From Roseateles depolymerans (GTDB taxonomy: Bacteria > Pseudomonadota > Gammaproteobacteria > Burkholderiales > Burkholderiaceae_C): a stretch of 64,000 bases of DNA. The stretch is taken from positions 945,066-1,009,065 of the forward strand of contig NZ_QUMT01000001.1 in the NCBI RefSeq assembly GCF_003387155.1, in the 5' to 3' direction. Below are positions 7,621 through 16,854 of this stretch, piece by piece. The notes beneath the pieces were generated by a model that saw nothing but the letters and a program-made list of their open reading frames with translations, was not told the DNA's origin and ran no database searches. Numbering within the stretch: position 1 is the stretch's first letter; each line of letters starts with the position of its first letter. The position numbers were made by a program, and so were the translations under genes.

Positions 7621-8984
7621 GCGCTGTGCAGAACTCCGACGCTCCCACCCCGGCCGACGCCTCCGCCCCGGCCCCCGCCTCCGCTTCGGTCCGGGACGCA
7701 GCCCCTGCCTCCACGTCCACATCCACGCCCTTGCCCACGCCAGCGCCGCAAGCACCCCTGCGCCACCCCCAGCTGCTGCTGTGGACGGTGTGTGCCCTGT
7801 CGCTGATGAGCACGGCCGGTGTGGCGTTGCCGTACCCCATCCTGGCGCCCATCTTCGTGGGCGGACCGGTGGACAGCTTCACCCATTTCGGCGGCCTGGC
7901 GCCAGAGCTACTGATGGGCCTGGCACTGGCGGTCAACCCGGCCGGCATCCTGGTGGGCAGTCTGTTTGTTGGGCCGATGTCCGACCGCTACGGCCGCCGC
8001 CGGGTGCTGAGCATCACGCTGACGGCCACCTTGATCAGTTATGGCCTCAGCGCCCTGGCGCTGGCCGAGCGCAACTACCCGCTGTTTGTGCTGTCCCGGT
8101 TCGTGACCGGCCTGACGGAAGGCAACGTGGCCGTCGTGCGGGCATTGCTGGCGGACTGGCATCCGCAACTGGACCGCACCCGCAGCTTTGCCTGGCTCAA
8201 CGCGAGCCTGTACATCGGCTGGCTGGTGGGCCCCTTGCTGGGCGGGCTGACGCTGCCGCTGGGCGAGGCCGTCCCGTTCATGGTGTCCGCGGCGATCCTG
8301 GTGCCTTGCCTGGCCCTGCTGCTCAACAGCCTGCCGGATGACCGGCCCCAGCGAGCGACCGCAGCCGCGTCCACCCAGCCACCAGCGCAGGAATCCCTGC
8401 TGAGGGCCATGCGACGCCAGCAGTCGCTGGGTCTGCTCTCGGACCCGGTGCTGCGCCACCTCGCCGCCTTGCAGATGGCCTACACCCTGGGCGTGAATGC
8501 GCTGTATGAATTCGCGCCCTTGTGGATGGTGCAGCAGGCGGGCCTGGACAGCCGCGGCATCGCGCTGGTCACCGCCATCCAGTGCGGTGCGATGACGGCG
8601 GCCAGCATGCTGGCGGCACGCATCGGCTCCGGGCGCACGCCGCTGCGCAGGGCAGCGCGTTTTGCCGTGGTCGCGTCCATCGGCCTGCTGGCCCTGAGCC
8701 TGGCGCCGTCCTGGATGGGTCTGGCGCTGATTCCGCTGCTGGGCGTGCCGCTGTCGTTCTACAACGCGTTGATGCCGGCCTGGATGTCCGAGCGGTTCGC
8801 CGCGTACGGGCAGGGCCGGGTGATGGGCTTGCTGACCACGGTCTTCTGTCTGTCCAACACCCTGATTGCCCTGATCGGCGGCGGGCTGGGCATGTGGTCC
8901 GCGCGGTGGATCATGCTGCTGGGCGGCTGCACCTGCCTGCTGGCCGCGCTGGGTTTCATCCGCTTTGCGAGGACGCATTCATGA
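7617..8984 (+). CDS. MFS drug/metabolite efflux transporter
   Basis: A 455-residue major facilitator with a Pro/Ala-rich cytoplasmic N-terminus of about 50 residues before the first helix. The loop between helices 2 and 3 contains the MFS signature GPMSDRYGRRRVL, and roughly 12 hydrophobic segments follow. The family resembles tetracycline-type exporters. The ATG overlaps the stop of the VOC-questin-oxidase gene, and its own stop overlaps the regulator start, so the three genes form one tight operon. The likely job is to export the substrate or product of the upstream enzyme. Confidence 0.85.
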   Translation: MSAVQNSDAPTPADASAPAPASASVRDAAPASTSTSTPLPTPAPQAPLRHPQLLLWTVCALSLMSTAGVALPYPILAPIFVGGPVDSFTHFGGLAPELLMGLALAVNPAGILVGSLFVGPMSDRYGRRRVLSITLTATLISYGLSALALAERNYPLFVLSRFVTGLTEGNVAVVRALLADWHPQLDRTRSFAWLNASLYIGWLVGPLLGGLTLPLGEAVPFMVSAAILVPCLALLLNSLPDDRPQRATAAASTQPPAQESLLRAMRRQQSLGLLSDPVLRHLAALQMAYTLGVNALYEFAPLWMVQQAGLDSRGIALVTAIQCGAMTAASMLAARIGSGRTPLRRAARFAVVASIGLLALSLAPSWMGLALIPLLGVPLSFYNALMPAWMSERFAAYGQGRVMGLLTTVFCLSNTLIALIGGGLGMWSARWIMLLGGCTCLLAALGFIRFARTHS

Positions 8985-9715
8985 CGACCGAACTGCCCAC
9001 CGGCAACGAGGACCGGCTGCTGTTCGAGCTCAAGAGCCGTGGACCTCAGGCGGCGGCGACGCTGGCGGCCGCGCTGGCCATCACGCCGATGGGCGCGCAC
9101 AAGCTGCTGGCTCGGCTGGAGGCGATGGGGCTGGTGGACGCCCGCGAGGACACCCGCAAAGACACCCGCGACAGCAGCGGCGACGGGGCCCAGGCTGCCC
9201 GTGTCGGGCGACCGCGCCGGCTCTGGGCCTTGACCGCCGCGGGTCATGGACGCTTCCCGGATCGCCATGCCGACCTCACGCTGCAGTTGATCCAGCAAGC
9301 CCGGGTGCTGTTCGGGGACGCGGGCCTGGACCAGCTCATCACCGCCCGGGAACAGGACAGTGAGCGGCGTTATGCCGCCGCCCTGTCGCGCAGCCAGAGC
9401 CTGGCCGAGCGGGTGCGCGAACTGGCCCGCCTGCGGTCGGAGGAGGGCTACATGGCCCGCGCCGAGCGGGCCGGGCGTGACTGGCTGCTGGTGGAGGACC
9501 ATTGCCCCATCTGCGCGGCGGCGACGCACTGCCAGGGCTTCTGTCGCTCGGAACTCGCGCTGTTCCAACGCTGCCTGGGGCCCGGGGTGAGCGTGGAGCG
9601 GTCTGAGCATCTGCTGGCGGGGGCGCGGCGCTGTGTGTACCGAATCGCCGCGGTCAAGGACGCGGTGCTACCCGCCAATGGCGGTTCCGCCGACCCGGCG
9701 AGCTTGGCCGGCTGA
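8981..9715 (+). CDS. Helix-turn-helix regulator of the COG2345/SufR-like group with a Cys cluster
   Basis: A 244-residue regulator. The N-terminus is a winged HTH (LAAALAITPMGAHKLLARLE). The wing is followed by GRPRRLWALTAAGHGRF, a block typical of this family. The C-terminal domain carries Cys175, Cys178, Cys184, Cys188, Cys198 and Cys218 (CPICAAATHCQGFC and later), suggesting an iron-sulfur or metal sensor. Its gene overlaps the MFS stop by 4 bp. Auto-regulation through the palindrome at 6194-6220 is a reasonable inference. The linker contains an expanded run of charged residues (REDTRKDTRDSSGDGA). Confidence 0.8.
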   Translation: MTTELPTGNEDRLLFELKSRGPQAAATLAAALAITPMGAHKLLARLEAMGLVDAREDTRKDTRDSSGDGAQAARVGRPRRLWALTAAGHGRFPDRHADLTLQLIQQARVLFGDAGLDQLITAREQDSERRYAAALSRSQSLAERVRELARLRSEEGYMARAERAGRDWLLVEDHCPICAAATHCQGFCRSELALFQRCLGPGVSVERSEHLLAGARRCVYRIAAVKDAVLPANGGSADPASLAG

Positions 9716-9786
9716 GCCGGCTCAGTCGGCCCCATCGCCCCCGCCCGGTCCATCGGTCCAATCGGTGCTGGCGGTCCAGCTCCGCT

Positions 9787-10260
9787 TCAGGACACGATAT
9801 AGGCCGCAGCCCCGGTCGCCAGCAGGCGGCCTTGCTCATCGGTGAACGCCATGCGGATGTTGGCCACGCGGCTGCCCAGTCGCAGGATCTCGGCCTCGGC
9901 GCGGAACAAGTCCCCGATGGCCGGCCGCAGATAGTCCACCCGCAGGTCGATGGTGCCCAGCTTGCCAAAGCGTTCCAGGCGCCGGTCCGGCGCTTCGTCG
10001 CGGTGCCGGGCGCTGATGGCCGCCATCGCGGCCAGCCCGCCCAGCGCATCCAGCGTGGCGCTGATGACGCCGCCATGCATGCGCTGATGGGCGTAGTGGC
10101 CAATCAGCTCCGGCCGCATCCGCAGATGGGCCCGGGCGGTGGTCTCGGTCAGCGCCTCCACTTTCAGGCCGAGCACCTGGTTGAAGCGGATGAATTCTTC
10201 GAAGATCTCGCACAGCTTTCGGGTGAACGCCGGTTCAAAGGGACTGATGACTTCGCTCAT
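9787..10260 (-). CDS. Hotdog-fold thioesterase (PaaI/YiiD-like)
   Basis: A 157-residue single hotdog domain. The blocks HYAHQRMHGGVISATLDALGG and LGTIDLRVDYLRPA match small acyl-CoA thioesterases, with the HGG motif holding the active-site turn. The substrate is unknown. I chose the internal ATG at 10260, which has GTGGA upstream, over an ATG at 10272. The gene is convergent with the regulator gene and divergent from the YbaK-like operon. Confidence 0.8.
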   Translation of the reverse strand: MSEVISPFEPAFTRKLCEIFEEFIRFNQVLGLKVEALTETTARAHLRMRPELIGHYAHQRMHGGVISATLDALGGLAAMAAISARHRDEAPDRRLERFGKLGTIDLRVDYLRPAIGDLFRAEAEILRLGSRVANIRMAFTDEQGRLLATGAAAYIVS

Positions 10261-10369
10261 GCGGTCCACCATACCGCAGCCCGTGCACGCCCCATCCTAG
10301 CGACAGCCCTGAGGGGGTGACGCCTGGGAGACACCGCCGGCCCTGTGTGCACGCGGCACAATGCCGGTC

Positions 10370-10888
10370 ATGAATGCGCCGTCCACTCCCTCTGTTGAAC
10401 CCCGGTCGGAAGGTTTTGACCGGGTGCGTGCCGCCCTGCGCGAGCGGGACCATGCCCATGAGCCGCTCTGGCTGACCACCTCGGCTCGCAGCGCCCAGGA
10501 AGCGGCCGATGCGCTGGGCGTGTCGCTGGGCCAGATTGCCAAGAGTGTGGTGTTCCGCTGCAAGGCGGACGACACGGCGGTGCTGGTGATCGCCGCCGGA
10601 GACCGTCGGGTGGACGAGCGCAAGCTGCAGGTCTACACCGGGCCGCTGGGGCGCGCTGATGCGGATTTCGTCAAGGCGCGGACGGGCTTCTCGATCGGGG
10701 GCGTGTCTCCGCTGGGCTTCGCGCCCGCCGACGCAGGTGCCGGGCCGCGTCTGTTCATCGACGACAGCCTGTTCCGGTTCGATGTCATCTGGGCCGCGGC
10801 GGGCCATCCCAACGGCGTGTTCCAGATGACGCCGCAGCAGTTGGTCGGCCTGACCGGCGCACCGGTGATCGAGGTGATGCAGTCATGA
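10370..10888 (+). CDS. YbaK/ProX-type aminoacyl-tRNA deacylase family protein
   Basis: A 172-residue YbaK-domain protein, a family that hydrolyses mischarged aminoacyl-tRNA (for example Cys-tRNA-Pro or Ala-tRNA-Pro) in trans. The conserved Lys lies in [10 protein letters not shown]; other family blocks are [20 protein letters not shown] and the late [11 protein letters not shown]. Start choice is uncertain: ATGs at 10361 and 10370 both lack a clear Shine-Dalgarno. It is the first gene of a three-gene operon with 4-bp overlaps (DUF1289, then an HCCA-isomerase-like gene). Confidence 0.85.
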   Translation: MNAPSTPSVEPRSEGFDRVRAALRERDHAHEPLWLTTSARSAQEAADALGVSLGQIAKSVVFRCKADDTAVLVIAAGDRRVDERKLQVYTGPLGRADADFVKARTGFSIGGVSPLGFAPADAGAGPRLFIDDSLFRFDVIWAAAGHPNGVFQMTPQQLVGLTGAPVIEVMQS

Positions 10889-11142
10889 GCGACGCTGGCG
10901 CCCCGATCCCTGTCTCGACTCCGATCTTGACGACGGTCCCACGCACGCCGGAAGGCCGCGTGGCCTCACCCTGCATCAACATCTGCCGGATGCACGCACC
11001 GACCGGCCTGTGCGAGGGCTGCGCCCGCACGATCACCGAAATCGCCGGCTGGGGCCAGGCGGGAGATGCCGAGCGCATCCGCATCCTGGCGCTGCTGCCG
11101 GAGCGGCGCAGCCTGCTGAAAACCCACGGAGTGCTGCCGTGA
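10885..11142 (+). CDS. DUF1289 family small Cys-rich protein
   Basis: An 85-residue protein with the DUF1289 signature [19 protein letters not shown] followed by TITEIAGW. The four cysteines could bind a metal or Fe-S centre. No function is established for the family, which is common in proteobacteria. Its ATG overlaps the YbaK-like stop and its TGA overlaps the GTG of the following gene, so translation is coupled on both sides. Confidence 0.85.
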   Translation: MSDAGAPIPVSTPILTTVPRTPEGRVASPCINICRMHAPTGLCEGCARTITEIAGWGQAGDAERIRILALLPERRSLLKTHGVLP

Positions 11143-11786
11143 CCTCGCTGGATTTCTACTTCGACCCGATCTCTCCCTACGCCGCGCTGGCCTTCGAGCA
11201 ACTGCCGCAGACGCTGGCCGGACGGAGCGTGGCGGTGCGTTACATCCCCATCTTCCTGGGCGCGGTGTTGAAGGCCCATGACAACAAGGGCCCGGCCGAG
11301 GTGCTCCACAAACGGGACTGGGTTTATCGGCAGGTGCTGTGGCAGAGCCACCGCCTGCAGATTCCGCTGACCTTGCCGGCCACCCACCCCTTTAATCCGC
11401 TGGCGCTGTTGCGCCTGCTGTGGAGCACGGCCGAGCCGGGCCGCACGCCGTCTCGCTATGCCGTGGAGACGGTCCTGCGCCATGTGTGGCAAGGCGGCGA
11501 GGAGGCCACCGACCTGGACCGCCTTCAGCGTCTCACACAAGCCCTGGCCCCGGTGCAGGACCCGGCCGGCGACGCGGTGAAGGCCGCGCTGCGAGAGGCG
11601 ACCGACGCCGCAGTGGCCCGCGGCGTATTTGGCGTGCCGACCATCGGCGTGGGGGAGCGCCTCTTCTGGGGCCTGGACGCGCTGGAGATGGTGCGTGCCT
11701 GCGTGGACGGGGACCCTTGGTTCGACGGCCCGGACTGGCACCGCGCCCAGTCCTTGCCGTCCGCACTGCCGCGCCGCGCACCCTGA
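11139..11786 (+). CDS. 2-hydroxychromene-2-carboxylate isomerase family protein (DsbA/kappa-GST fold)
   Basis: A 215-residue thioredoxin-fold protein. The N-terminus [17 protein letters not shown] has Ser in place of a redox Cys, as in HCCA isomerases (NahD) and kappa-class glutathione transferases, which use glutathione. The late block [21 protein letters not shown] holds the cis-Pro region. In Burkholderiales such genes are often not part of naphthalene pathways, so the substrate is open. The start is a GTG at 11139 overlapping the previous stop. Confidence 0.82.
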   Translation: MTSLDFYFDPISPYAALAFEQLPQTLAGRSVAVRYIPIFLGAVLKAHDNKGPAEVLHKRDWVYRQVLWQSHRLQIPLTLPATHPFNPLALLRLLWSTAEPGRTPSRYAVETVLRHVWQGGEEATDLDRLQRLTQALAPVQDPAGDAVKAALREATDAAVARGVFGVPTIGVGERLFWGLDALEMVRACVDGDPWFDGPDWHRAQSLPSALPRRAP

Positions 11787-11987
11787 CAGACGCAGGCTAG
11801 GACATACCCTTTGCTGCACTGCACAGGGTGGCCAAATTCCGCATCAAGAAATGACAGCTCAGGGTTGGGCCCAGTTTTGTCAGCCAGCGGAAAGCATCGC
11901 GTCAGACAGAGGTCAGAGGGCCCCTTGATAGTCGCAGCTCAAGAATCCCCGGTCGGAGATTCTGGGTGACAACGAGGAGACAACCCC

Positions 11988-13673
11988 ATGGCAACTGCAA
12001 GTGCAGTCAGCACCAGCGCGCCGATGACCAAAGAGGAGAAGAAAGTCATCTTCGCCTCGTCACTGGGCACGGTATTCGAGTGGTACGACTTCTATCTCTA
12101 CGGTTCCCTGGCCGCCATCATCGGCAAGCAGTTCTTCACAGGGCTGGACCCCACGGCGCAGTTCATTGCGTCGCTGATGGCCTTTGCGGCGGGCTTCATC
12201 GTGCGTCCGTTCGGCGCGCTGGTGTTCGGCCGGCTGGGCGACATGATCGGTCGCAAGTACACCTTCCTCGTGACCATCCTGATCATGGGCCTGTCCACCT
12301 TCATCGTGGGCGTGCTGCCGACCTATGACACCATCGGCCCGGCCGCGGCGGTCATCCTCGTCGGCCTGCGTCTGCTGCAGGGCCTGGCCCTGGGCGGTGA
12401 GTACGGCGGTGCCGCCACCTATGTGGCCGAGCATGCGCCGCATGGCAAGCGCGGCGCGTACACGTCCTGGATCCAGACCACGGCCACGCTGGGTCTGTTC
12501 CTGTCGCTGATCGTCATTCTGTCCACCCGCACCCTGCTGGGTGAGGCCACCTTCGCCGCCTGGGGATGGCGCATTCCCTTCGTGGTGTCCATCCTGCTGC
12601 TGGGCATCAGCGTCTGGATCCGCCTGTCGATGAATGAATCGCCGGCCTTCCAGAAGATGAAGTCCGAAGGCAAGACCTCCAAGGCTCCGCTGTCCGAATC
12701 CTTCGGCCAATGGAAGAACCTGAAGATCGTGCTGCTGGCGCTGTTCGGCCTGGTGGCCGGTCAGGGCGTCGTCGGGTACACGGGTCAGTTCTACGCGCTC
12801 TTCTTCATGACCAGCGTGCTGAAGGTGGAAGCCGCGTCGGCCAACATCATGGTGGCGGTGGCGCTGCTGATTGGCACGCCGTTCTTCGTGATCTTCGGCA
12901 CCCTGTCGGACAAGATCGGCCGCAAGCCCATCATCATGGCGGGTCTGCTGCTGGCCATCCTGACCTACTTCCCGCTGTTCAAGGCCCTGACCAACGCCGC
13001 CAACCCGGACCTGGCCCGTGCCCAGGCCACGGCGCAGATCACGCTGACGACCGACCTGAACCAGTGCTCCTTCCAAGGCAGCCCTGTGGCGCGTGACGTG
13101 GACTTCACCACACCCTGCGACATCGCCAAGCGCGCATTGGCGCAGGCCGCCGCCACTTACGAGACGGTGGCCGGTGGTACTGCAGGCGCCGGTCAGGTGA
13201 AGGTGGGTGACCGCGTCATCGAAGTGCCGACGGCCACGCTGACCGCGGGCGGCCACAAGTTCGACGAGGACAGCGCCAAGAAGATTGCCGCGTTCAAGAA
13301 AGAACTGGGCGATGCGATGAAGGCGGCCGGTTATCCGACCAAGGCGGACCCGGCCAAGGTCAACACCGCGCTGACGGTGGCCATCCTGACGCTGCTGGTG
13401 CTGTATGTGACGATGGTCTACGGCCCCATCGCCGCCATGCTGGTGGAGCTGTTCCCCACCCGCATCCGCTACACCTCCATGAGCCTGCCGTACCACATCG
13501 GCAACGGCTGGTTCGGCGGCCTGCTGCCGTCCATCAGCTTCGCGATGGTGGCGCAGAACGGCAACATCTATCACGGGCTCTGGTACCCGATCGGCATCGC
13601 TGCGCTCACCCTGGTGATCGGCCTGCTGTTCGTGCGTGAGACCAAGGATGTGGACATCTACGCCCGTGACTGA
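11988..13673 (+). CDS. MHS-family MFS transporter (ProP/shikimate-type) with a large insertion
   Basis: A 561-residue metabolite:proton symporter. The N-terminus has the MHS hallmark SLGTVFEWYDFYLYG; the MFS loop GRLGDMIGRKYTF and the second-half copy GTLSDKIGRKPII are both clear. It is about 120 residues longer than typical MHS proteins because a hydrophilic segment at about residues 345-465 is inserted between two late helices; this long form recurs in Burkholderiales. Substrate unknown. The start has GAGGAGA 8 bases upstream. It is transcribed alone and ends at a hairpin at 13701. Confidence 0.88.
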   Translation: MATASAVSTSAPMTKEEKKVIFASSLGTVFEWYDFYLYGSLAAIIGKQFFTGLDPTAQFIASLMAFAAGFIVRPFGALVFGRLGDMIGRKYTFLVTILIMGLSTFIVGVLPTYDTIGPAAAVILVGLRLLQGLALGGEYGGAATYVAEHAPHGKRGAYTSWIQTTATLGLFLSLIVILSTRTLLGEATFAAWGWRIPFVVSILLLGISVWIRLSMNESPAFQKMKSEGKTSKAPLSESFGQWKNLKIVLLALFGLVAGQGVVGYTGQFYALFFMTSVLKVEAASANIMVAVALLIGTPFFVIFGTLSDKIGRKPIIMAGLLLAILTYFPLFKALTNAANPDLARAQATAQITLTTDLNQCSFQGSPVARDVDFTTPCDIAKRALAQAAATYETVAGGTAGAGQVKVGDRVIEVPTATLTAGGHKFDEDSAKKIAAFKKELGDAMKAAGYPTKADPAKVNTALTVAILTLLVLYVTMVYGPIAAMLVELFPTRIRYTSMSLPYHIGNGWFGGLLPSISFAMVAQNGNIYHGLWYPIGIAALTLVIGLLFVRETKDVDIYARD

Positions 13674-13700
13674 GATCGCTGCTTGAAGCGATGACAGATG

Positions 13701-13728
13701 CAACGGCCCTCCGGGGCCGTTGTTCTTT
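13701..13728 (+). terminator. Rho-independent terminator after the MHS transporter
   Basis: CAACGGCCC (13701-13709) and GGGCCGTTG (13714-13722) pair over 9 bp around a TCCG loop, followed by TTCTTTT. It lies 28 bp after the stop. Confidence 0.85.
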
Positions 13729-13832
13729 TCCGGTGGGCTGAGCGCGTGGCCGCGTGCGCGCCCTCAGCCTCGTGTCAGCCAAGCCCCCAAGAATGCAGCT
13801 ATTCCTCTTCAGCATTCAGGAGACATAGACTC

Positions 13833-14063
13833 ATGTGGAAACTCGTCCTTGGCTTCATCGTTTTCGCCGGCCTGGCGCTGTTTGTGTTGATGCGCAGCGG
13901 CGGCAACATCGACATGTCGGGCGAAAAGCATGACGTCACCGGAGGCCATTCGGACACGGCGGCCAGCGCCGCGCCGCTGAGCCCCTCAGCGTCTGAAGCT
14001 GCATCTGCGGCGATGGCTGCAGCCTCTGCGGCACTGCCGGCCGCATCGGGCGCTTCGCAGTAA
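13833..14063 (+). CDS. Small single-pass membrane protein of unknown function
   Basis: A 76-residue product. Residues 4-20 (LVLGFIVFAGLALFVLM) form one membrane segment; the rest is low-complexity and rich in Ala and Ser with a short acidic stretch. AGGAG lies 9 bases before the ATG, so it is likely expressed. I recognise no family. It stands alone between two terminator-bounded or oppositely oriented units. Confidence 0.6.
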   Translation: MWKLVLGFIVFAGLALFVLMRSGGNIDMSGEKHDVTGGHSDTAASAAPLSPSASEAASAAMAAASAALPAASGASQ

Positions 14064-14097
14064 GCGCGCACTGGGGCGGCGCCCCCGGCTGCCGCCC

Positions 14098-14158
14098 GCT
14101 ACTCGCTACTTGCTACTCGCTACTTGCTACTCGCTACTCGCTACTCGCGACCCGCTAC
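14098..14158. repeat. 7-bp tandem repeat (GCTACTC/GCTACTT)
   Basis: About nine heptamers of GCTACTC or GCTACTT follow each other, the last copies degenerate (GCGACCC). The array lies in the short space between the small membrane protein and the convergent sensor kinase. Such arrays are prone to slippage; here it is outside coding sequence. Confidence 0.8.
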
Positions 14159-14201
14159 CGCCCCAGCGTCCGCACGATCAGCGCGCCATACCTTGAGCGC
14201 G

Positions 14202-15767
14202 TCATTCCCTGAGCGAGTCATCCCCTTGCGCCCGCAGCGGCGCCTGCACCGGCAGCCGCATCACCATCTGCGTGCCTTCGCCCGGTGAGCTCATCACCTC
14301 GATCTGCCCGCCCAGCACATTCGTCACGATGTTGTGCACGATGTGCATGCCCAGCCCCGAGCCGCCCTTGCCAAGCTTGGTGGTGAAGAACGGATCAAAA
14401 ATCCGGCGCACGACCGACGCATCCATGCCCCGCCCGTCGTCCTCCACCCGCAGCTCCACCTCGCGCTCGTCGATCCGGCGGCACTTGACCATCACCTGCC
14501 CGCGCTCGCAGCCCTCGAAGGCATGCACCAGCGTGTTCATCAGCAGATTGGTCAGCACCTGCCCCAGCGCCCCGGGGAAGCTGCTCATCTGCAGCGCCGG
14601 CGCCAGCTCCGTGCGGATGCGGTAGGGCGTGTGCTTGAAGCTGGGCTCCACCATCACCAGCACATCCTCCACCACCTGGCTCAGTTCGAACTCCCGGCGG
14701 GTGTCGCTGGTCTGGTCGATGGCCACCTGCTTGAAGTCCCGCACCAGGTCCGCCGCCTTCTGCACATTCCGGTGCAGGATGTCCTGACCCCGGCGGGTGT
14801 CCTTCACCAGTTCTTCCAGCTGGCTGCGACGCATCGGCGTGTTGTCGGTGAGCATGCGGTCCAGCTTGTTCCAGCGGTCTTCCAGCGCGGACACCACCGT
14901 CAACGCATTGCCCAGCGGCGTGTTGAGCTCATGCGCCACACCGGCCACCAGCCGTCCCAGCGAGGCCAGCTTTTCCGACTCCACCAGTTCCCGTTGCGCC
15001 GTCTTCAGGTTCGCCAGCGCCTGGGTGACCTCGGCATTGGCCTGGGTCAATTCATAGGTGCGCTGCGCGACCTGATCTTCCAGCGTGCTGGCGTGTTCGC
15101 GCAAGTCATCAAAGGCCTTGAGCAGCGCCAGCCGCATGCGCTCCATCGCCTTGCCCACGCGCGCCAGTTCATCCTCGCCGCCGAGCTCCAGCGGCTTGTC
15201 CAACTGGCCCGCTGCCAGTTCATCGGCGGCCTGCGACAGGCGCGCCATCGGATGCAGCACCCGGCGCTGCAGCACCACCAGGATCAGGCCCAGCGACAGC
15301 GTCAAGGTCAGCAGGCTGCGCCACAGCATGCTCCACAGCTCCAGCCGCTTGCGGGCCATCAGCGGCTCGGCGCTCATCACCACCGTCAGCTTCGCGATCT
15401 CGCGACCATCTCGCAGCACGGGACGGGTTTCGCTGAGCGTCAGCCGTGGGTCCCCGCCGGCCCGATGAAACTCCACGAAGGCCTGCTGCGCCGCAATCTC
15501 GGTGACGGACACGGAGACGAATCGCGGGTCGTCCACCTGCGCCTTGACCATCGGTTCCGCCAGATCCGGCGACACCTGCCAGATCGGCTCCGCCAGGGAT
15601 AGCGCCAGCACCTCTGTCGCCCGGTTCAGGTCCCGGCGCAGATCGTCCATGACGGTCTGCCGGCTGAGCTGCTGTTCATAGAGCAGCACGGCCCCGGTGG
15701 GCAACAGCAGCCCGACCAGCAGGGCCAGCATCACGGCATTGCGCAGCGAGCTTCGGATCAGGGTCAC
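14202..15767 (-). CDS. Membrane sensor histidine kinase (orphan)
   Basis: A 521-residue kinase. A first membrane helix (residues 11-31) and a second at about 150-167 enclose a periplasmic sensor region of roughly 115 residues. HAMP and a coiled coil follow, then the dimerisation box VAGVAHELNTPLG with phospho-acceptor His279, and an ATPase domain with N box LTNLLMNTLVHAFEG, VEDDGRGMD and GKGGSGLGM. No response regulator is adjacent, so its partner is elsewhere. The signal is unknown. Confidence 0.9.
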   Translation of the reverse strand: MTLIRSSLRNAVMLALLVGLLLPTGAVLLYEQQLSRQTVMDDLRRDLNRATEVLALSLAEPIWQVSPDLAEPMVKAQVDDPRFVSVSVTEIAAQQAFVEFHRAGGDPRLTLSETRPVLRDGREIAKLTVVMSAEPLMARKRLELWSMLWRSLLTLTLSLGLILVVLQRRVLHPMARLSQAADELAAGQLDKPLELGGEDELARVGKAMERMRLALLKAFDDLREHASTLEDQVAQRTYELTQANAEVTQALANLKTAQRELVESEKLASLGRLVAGVAHELNTPLGNALTVVSALEDRWNKLDRMLTDNTPMRRSQLEELVKDTRRGQDILHRNVQKAADLVRDFKQVAIDQTSDTRREFELSQVVEDVLVMVEPSFKHTPYRIRTELAPALQMSSFPGALGQVLTNLLMNTLVHAFEGCERGQVMVKCRRIDEREVELRVEDDGRGMDASVVRRIFDPFFTTKLGKGGSGLGMHIVHNIVTNVLGGQIEVMSSPGEGTQMVMRLPVQAPLRAQGDDSLRE

Positions 15768-15828
15768 GGCAGCCTTCCTTCCCGGACGGGGGGATACGCC
15801 CGATTATGACGAAGCAGGCACGGCGCGC

Positions 15829-16854
15829 TCATGCCGCGAAACGCTCATCCGAGGGCAGCACCGTCACCCGGTTGCGACCTTCTGCACGGGAAGCCAGCAA
15901 GGCTTCGTGGGCGCGCAGCAGGAAACGCTGGGCCGGCTCGTCCCGGCCCAGTTGCGTCACGCCTACCGACAGGCTGACTCGGTGGGCCGCATCCAGTCCC
16001 ACCTGTCCCGCGCCATGGCGCCATTGCTCCGCCAGCAGATGGGCTTCATGCAGACCGGCACCGGGCATCAGCAGGGCAAAGGCATGCTCCTCCAGCCGCA
16101 CCGCCACATGGTGACTCTGGGCGACGCTGCGGACCACCTTGGCCACCTGGTGCACCACGTCCGCCAGCTGGTGCTCGTCCAGGCTCTGGCGCAACTGATG
16201 GAAGTTGTCGATGTCGCCCAGCACCAGGCAGGGCGCCACCGGCGTGCCGGCGTCGGGGCTGCGCAGGCAGCCAGCCAGGGCCTTCTCGAACGCGCGCTTG
16301 TTGCCCAGGCCGGTGAGCGGGTCCAGCAACGCCTCATTGCGGACCCGTTGCACCTCCTGCCGCAGTCGGGCCACTTCCTGCCGCGTCAGCTCCAGGCGGG
16401 CCTGCAGGCTGCTGACCGCTGCCTGCATGTCCTGCGTGCCTTGCACGGCGGCGGCCAGCACCTGGGTGTGCTGGCCGGGCCCGGCCTGGGCCAGGGCCCT
16501 TTGCCAATGGGCCAGCGCCCGGGCGTAATGGTGAATCTGGTGGCTGGCCTGGTCGGTGCACTCGGACACGCCGCCCAGCGCCTGCCCGACCTCCCGGGAC
16601 AGATGCACCGCCCGGTCTTCGTCCAGCTCGGCAATGTGGCGCTGGTACAGCGACCAGGTCTGCGCCTCATCCAGGCAGCGGCCGTCCTCGGTCAAGGCCA
16701 GCAGCTCGCGGCTCAGCGCCGCATTCATGCTCACCACATGCTCATACCAGACCGCATAACTCACCGGATGCAAGGCCGCCCGCTGGCGCGACATCAACGG
16801 CAATGCAGCCCGCAGCGCCTTGGCACTTTCGGCGATGTTCTCCGAATACCTCAT
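15829..16854 (-). CDS. GGDEF-domain protein with a degenerate active site
   Basis: A 341-residue cytoplasmic protein. An N-terminal helical region (1-110) and a coiled coil (150-175) precede a diguanylate-cyclase-like domain that keeps DPLTGLGNKRAFE and LVLGDIDNFHQLR. The signature loop reads RLEEHAFALL where active enzymes have R-Y-GGEEF-ALL, so the GTP-binding glycines are lost and c-di-GMP synthesis is unlikely. I chose the ATG at 16854 (GAGAGGGA upstream); the frame stays open far upstream only because of base composition. Confidence 0.8.
   Translation of the reverse strand: MRYSENIAESAKALRAALPLMSRQRAALHPVSYAVWYEHVVSMNAALSRELLALTEDGRCLDEAQTWSLYQRHIAELDEDRAVHLSREVGQALGGVSECTDQASHQIHHYARALAHWQRALAQAGPGQHTQVLAAAVQGTQDMQAAVSSLQARLELTRQEVARLRQEVQRVRNEALLDPLTGLGNKRAFEKALAGCLRSPDAGTPVAPCLVLGDIDNFHQLRQSLDEHQLADVVHQVAKVVRSVAQSHHVAVRLEEHAFALLMPGAGLHEAHLLAEQWRHGAGQVGLDAAHRVSLSVGVTQLGRDEPAQRFLLRAHEALLASRAEGRNRVTVLPSDERFAA

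Noticed and set aside
7529-7948. Minus-strand open frames over the MFS N-terminus
   Set aside because: They are shadows of the Ala/Pro-rich coding region; no motif or Shine-Dalgarno supports them.
14098-14158. CRISPR-like array
   Set aside because: Units are 7 bp with no spacers; this is a simple tandem repeat. No CRISPR array was seen anywhere.
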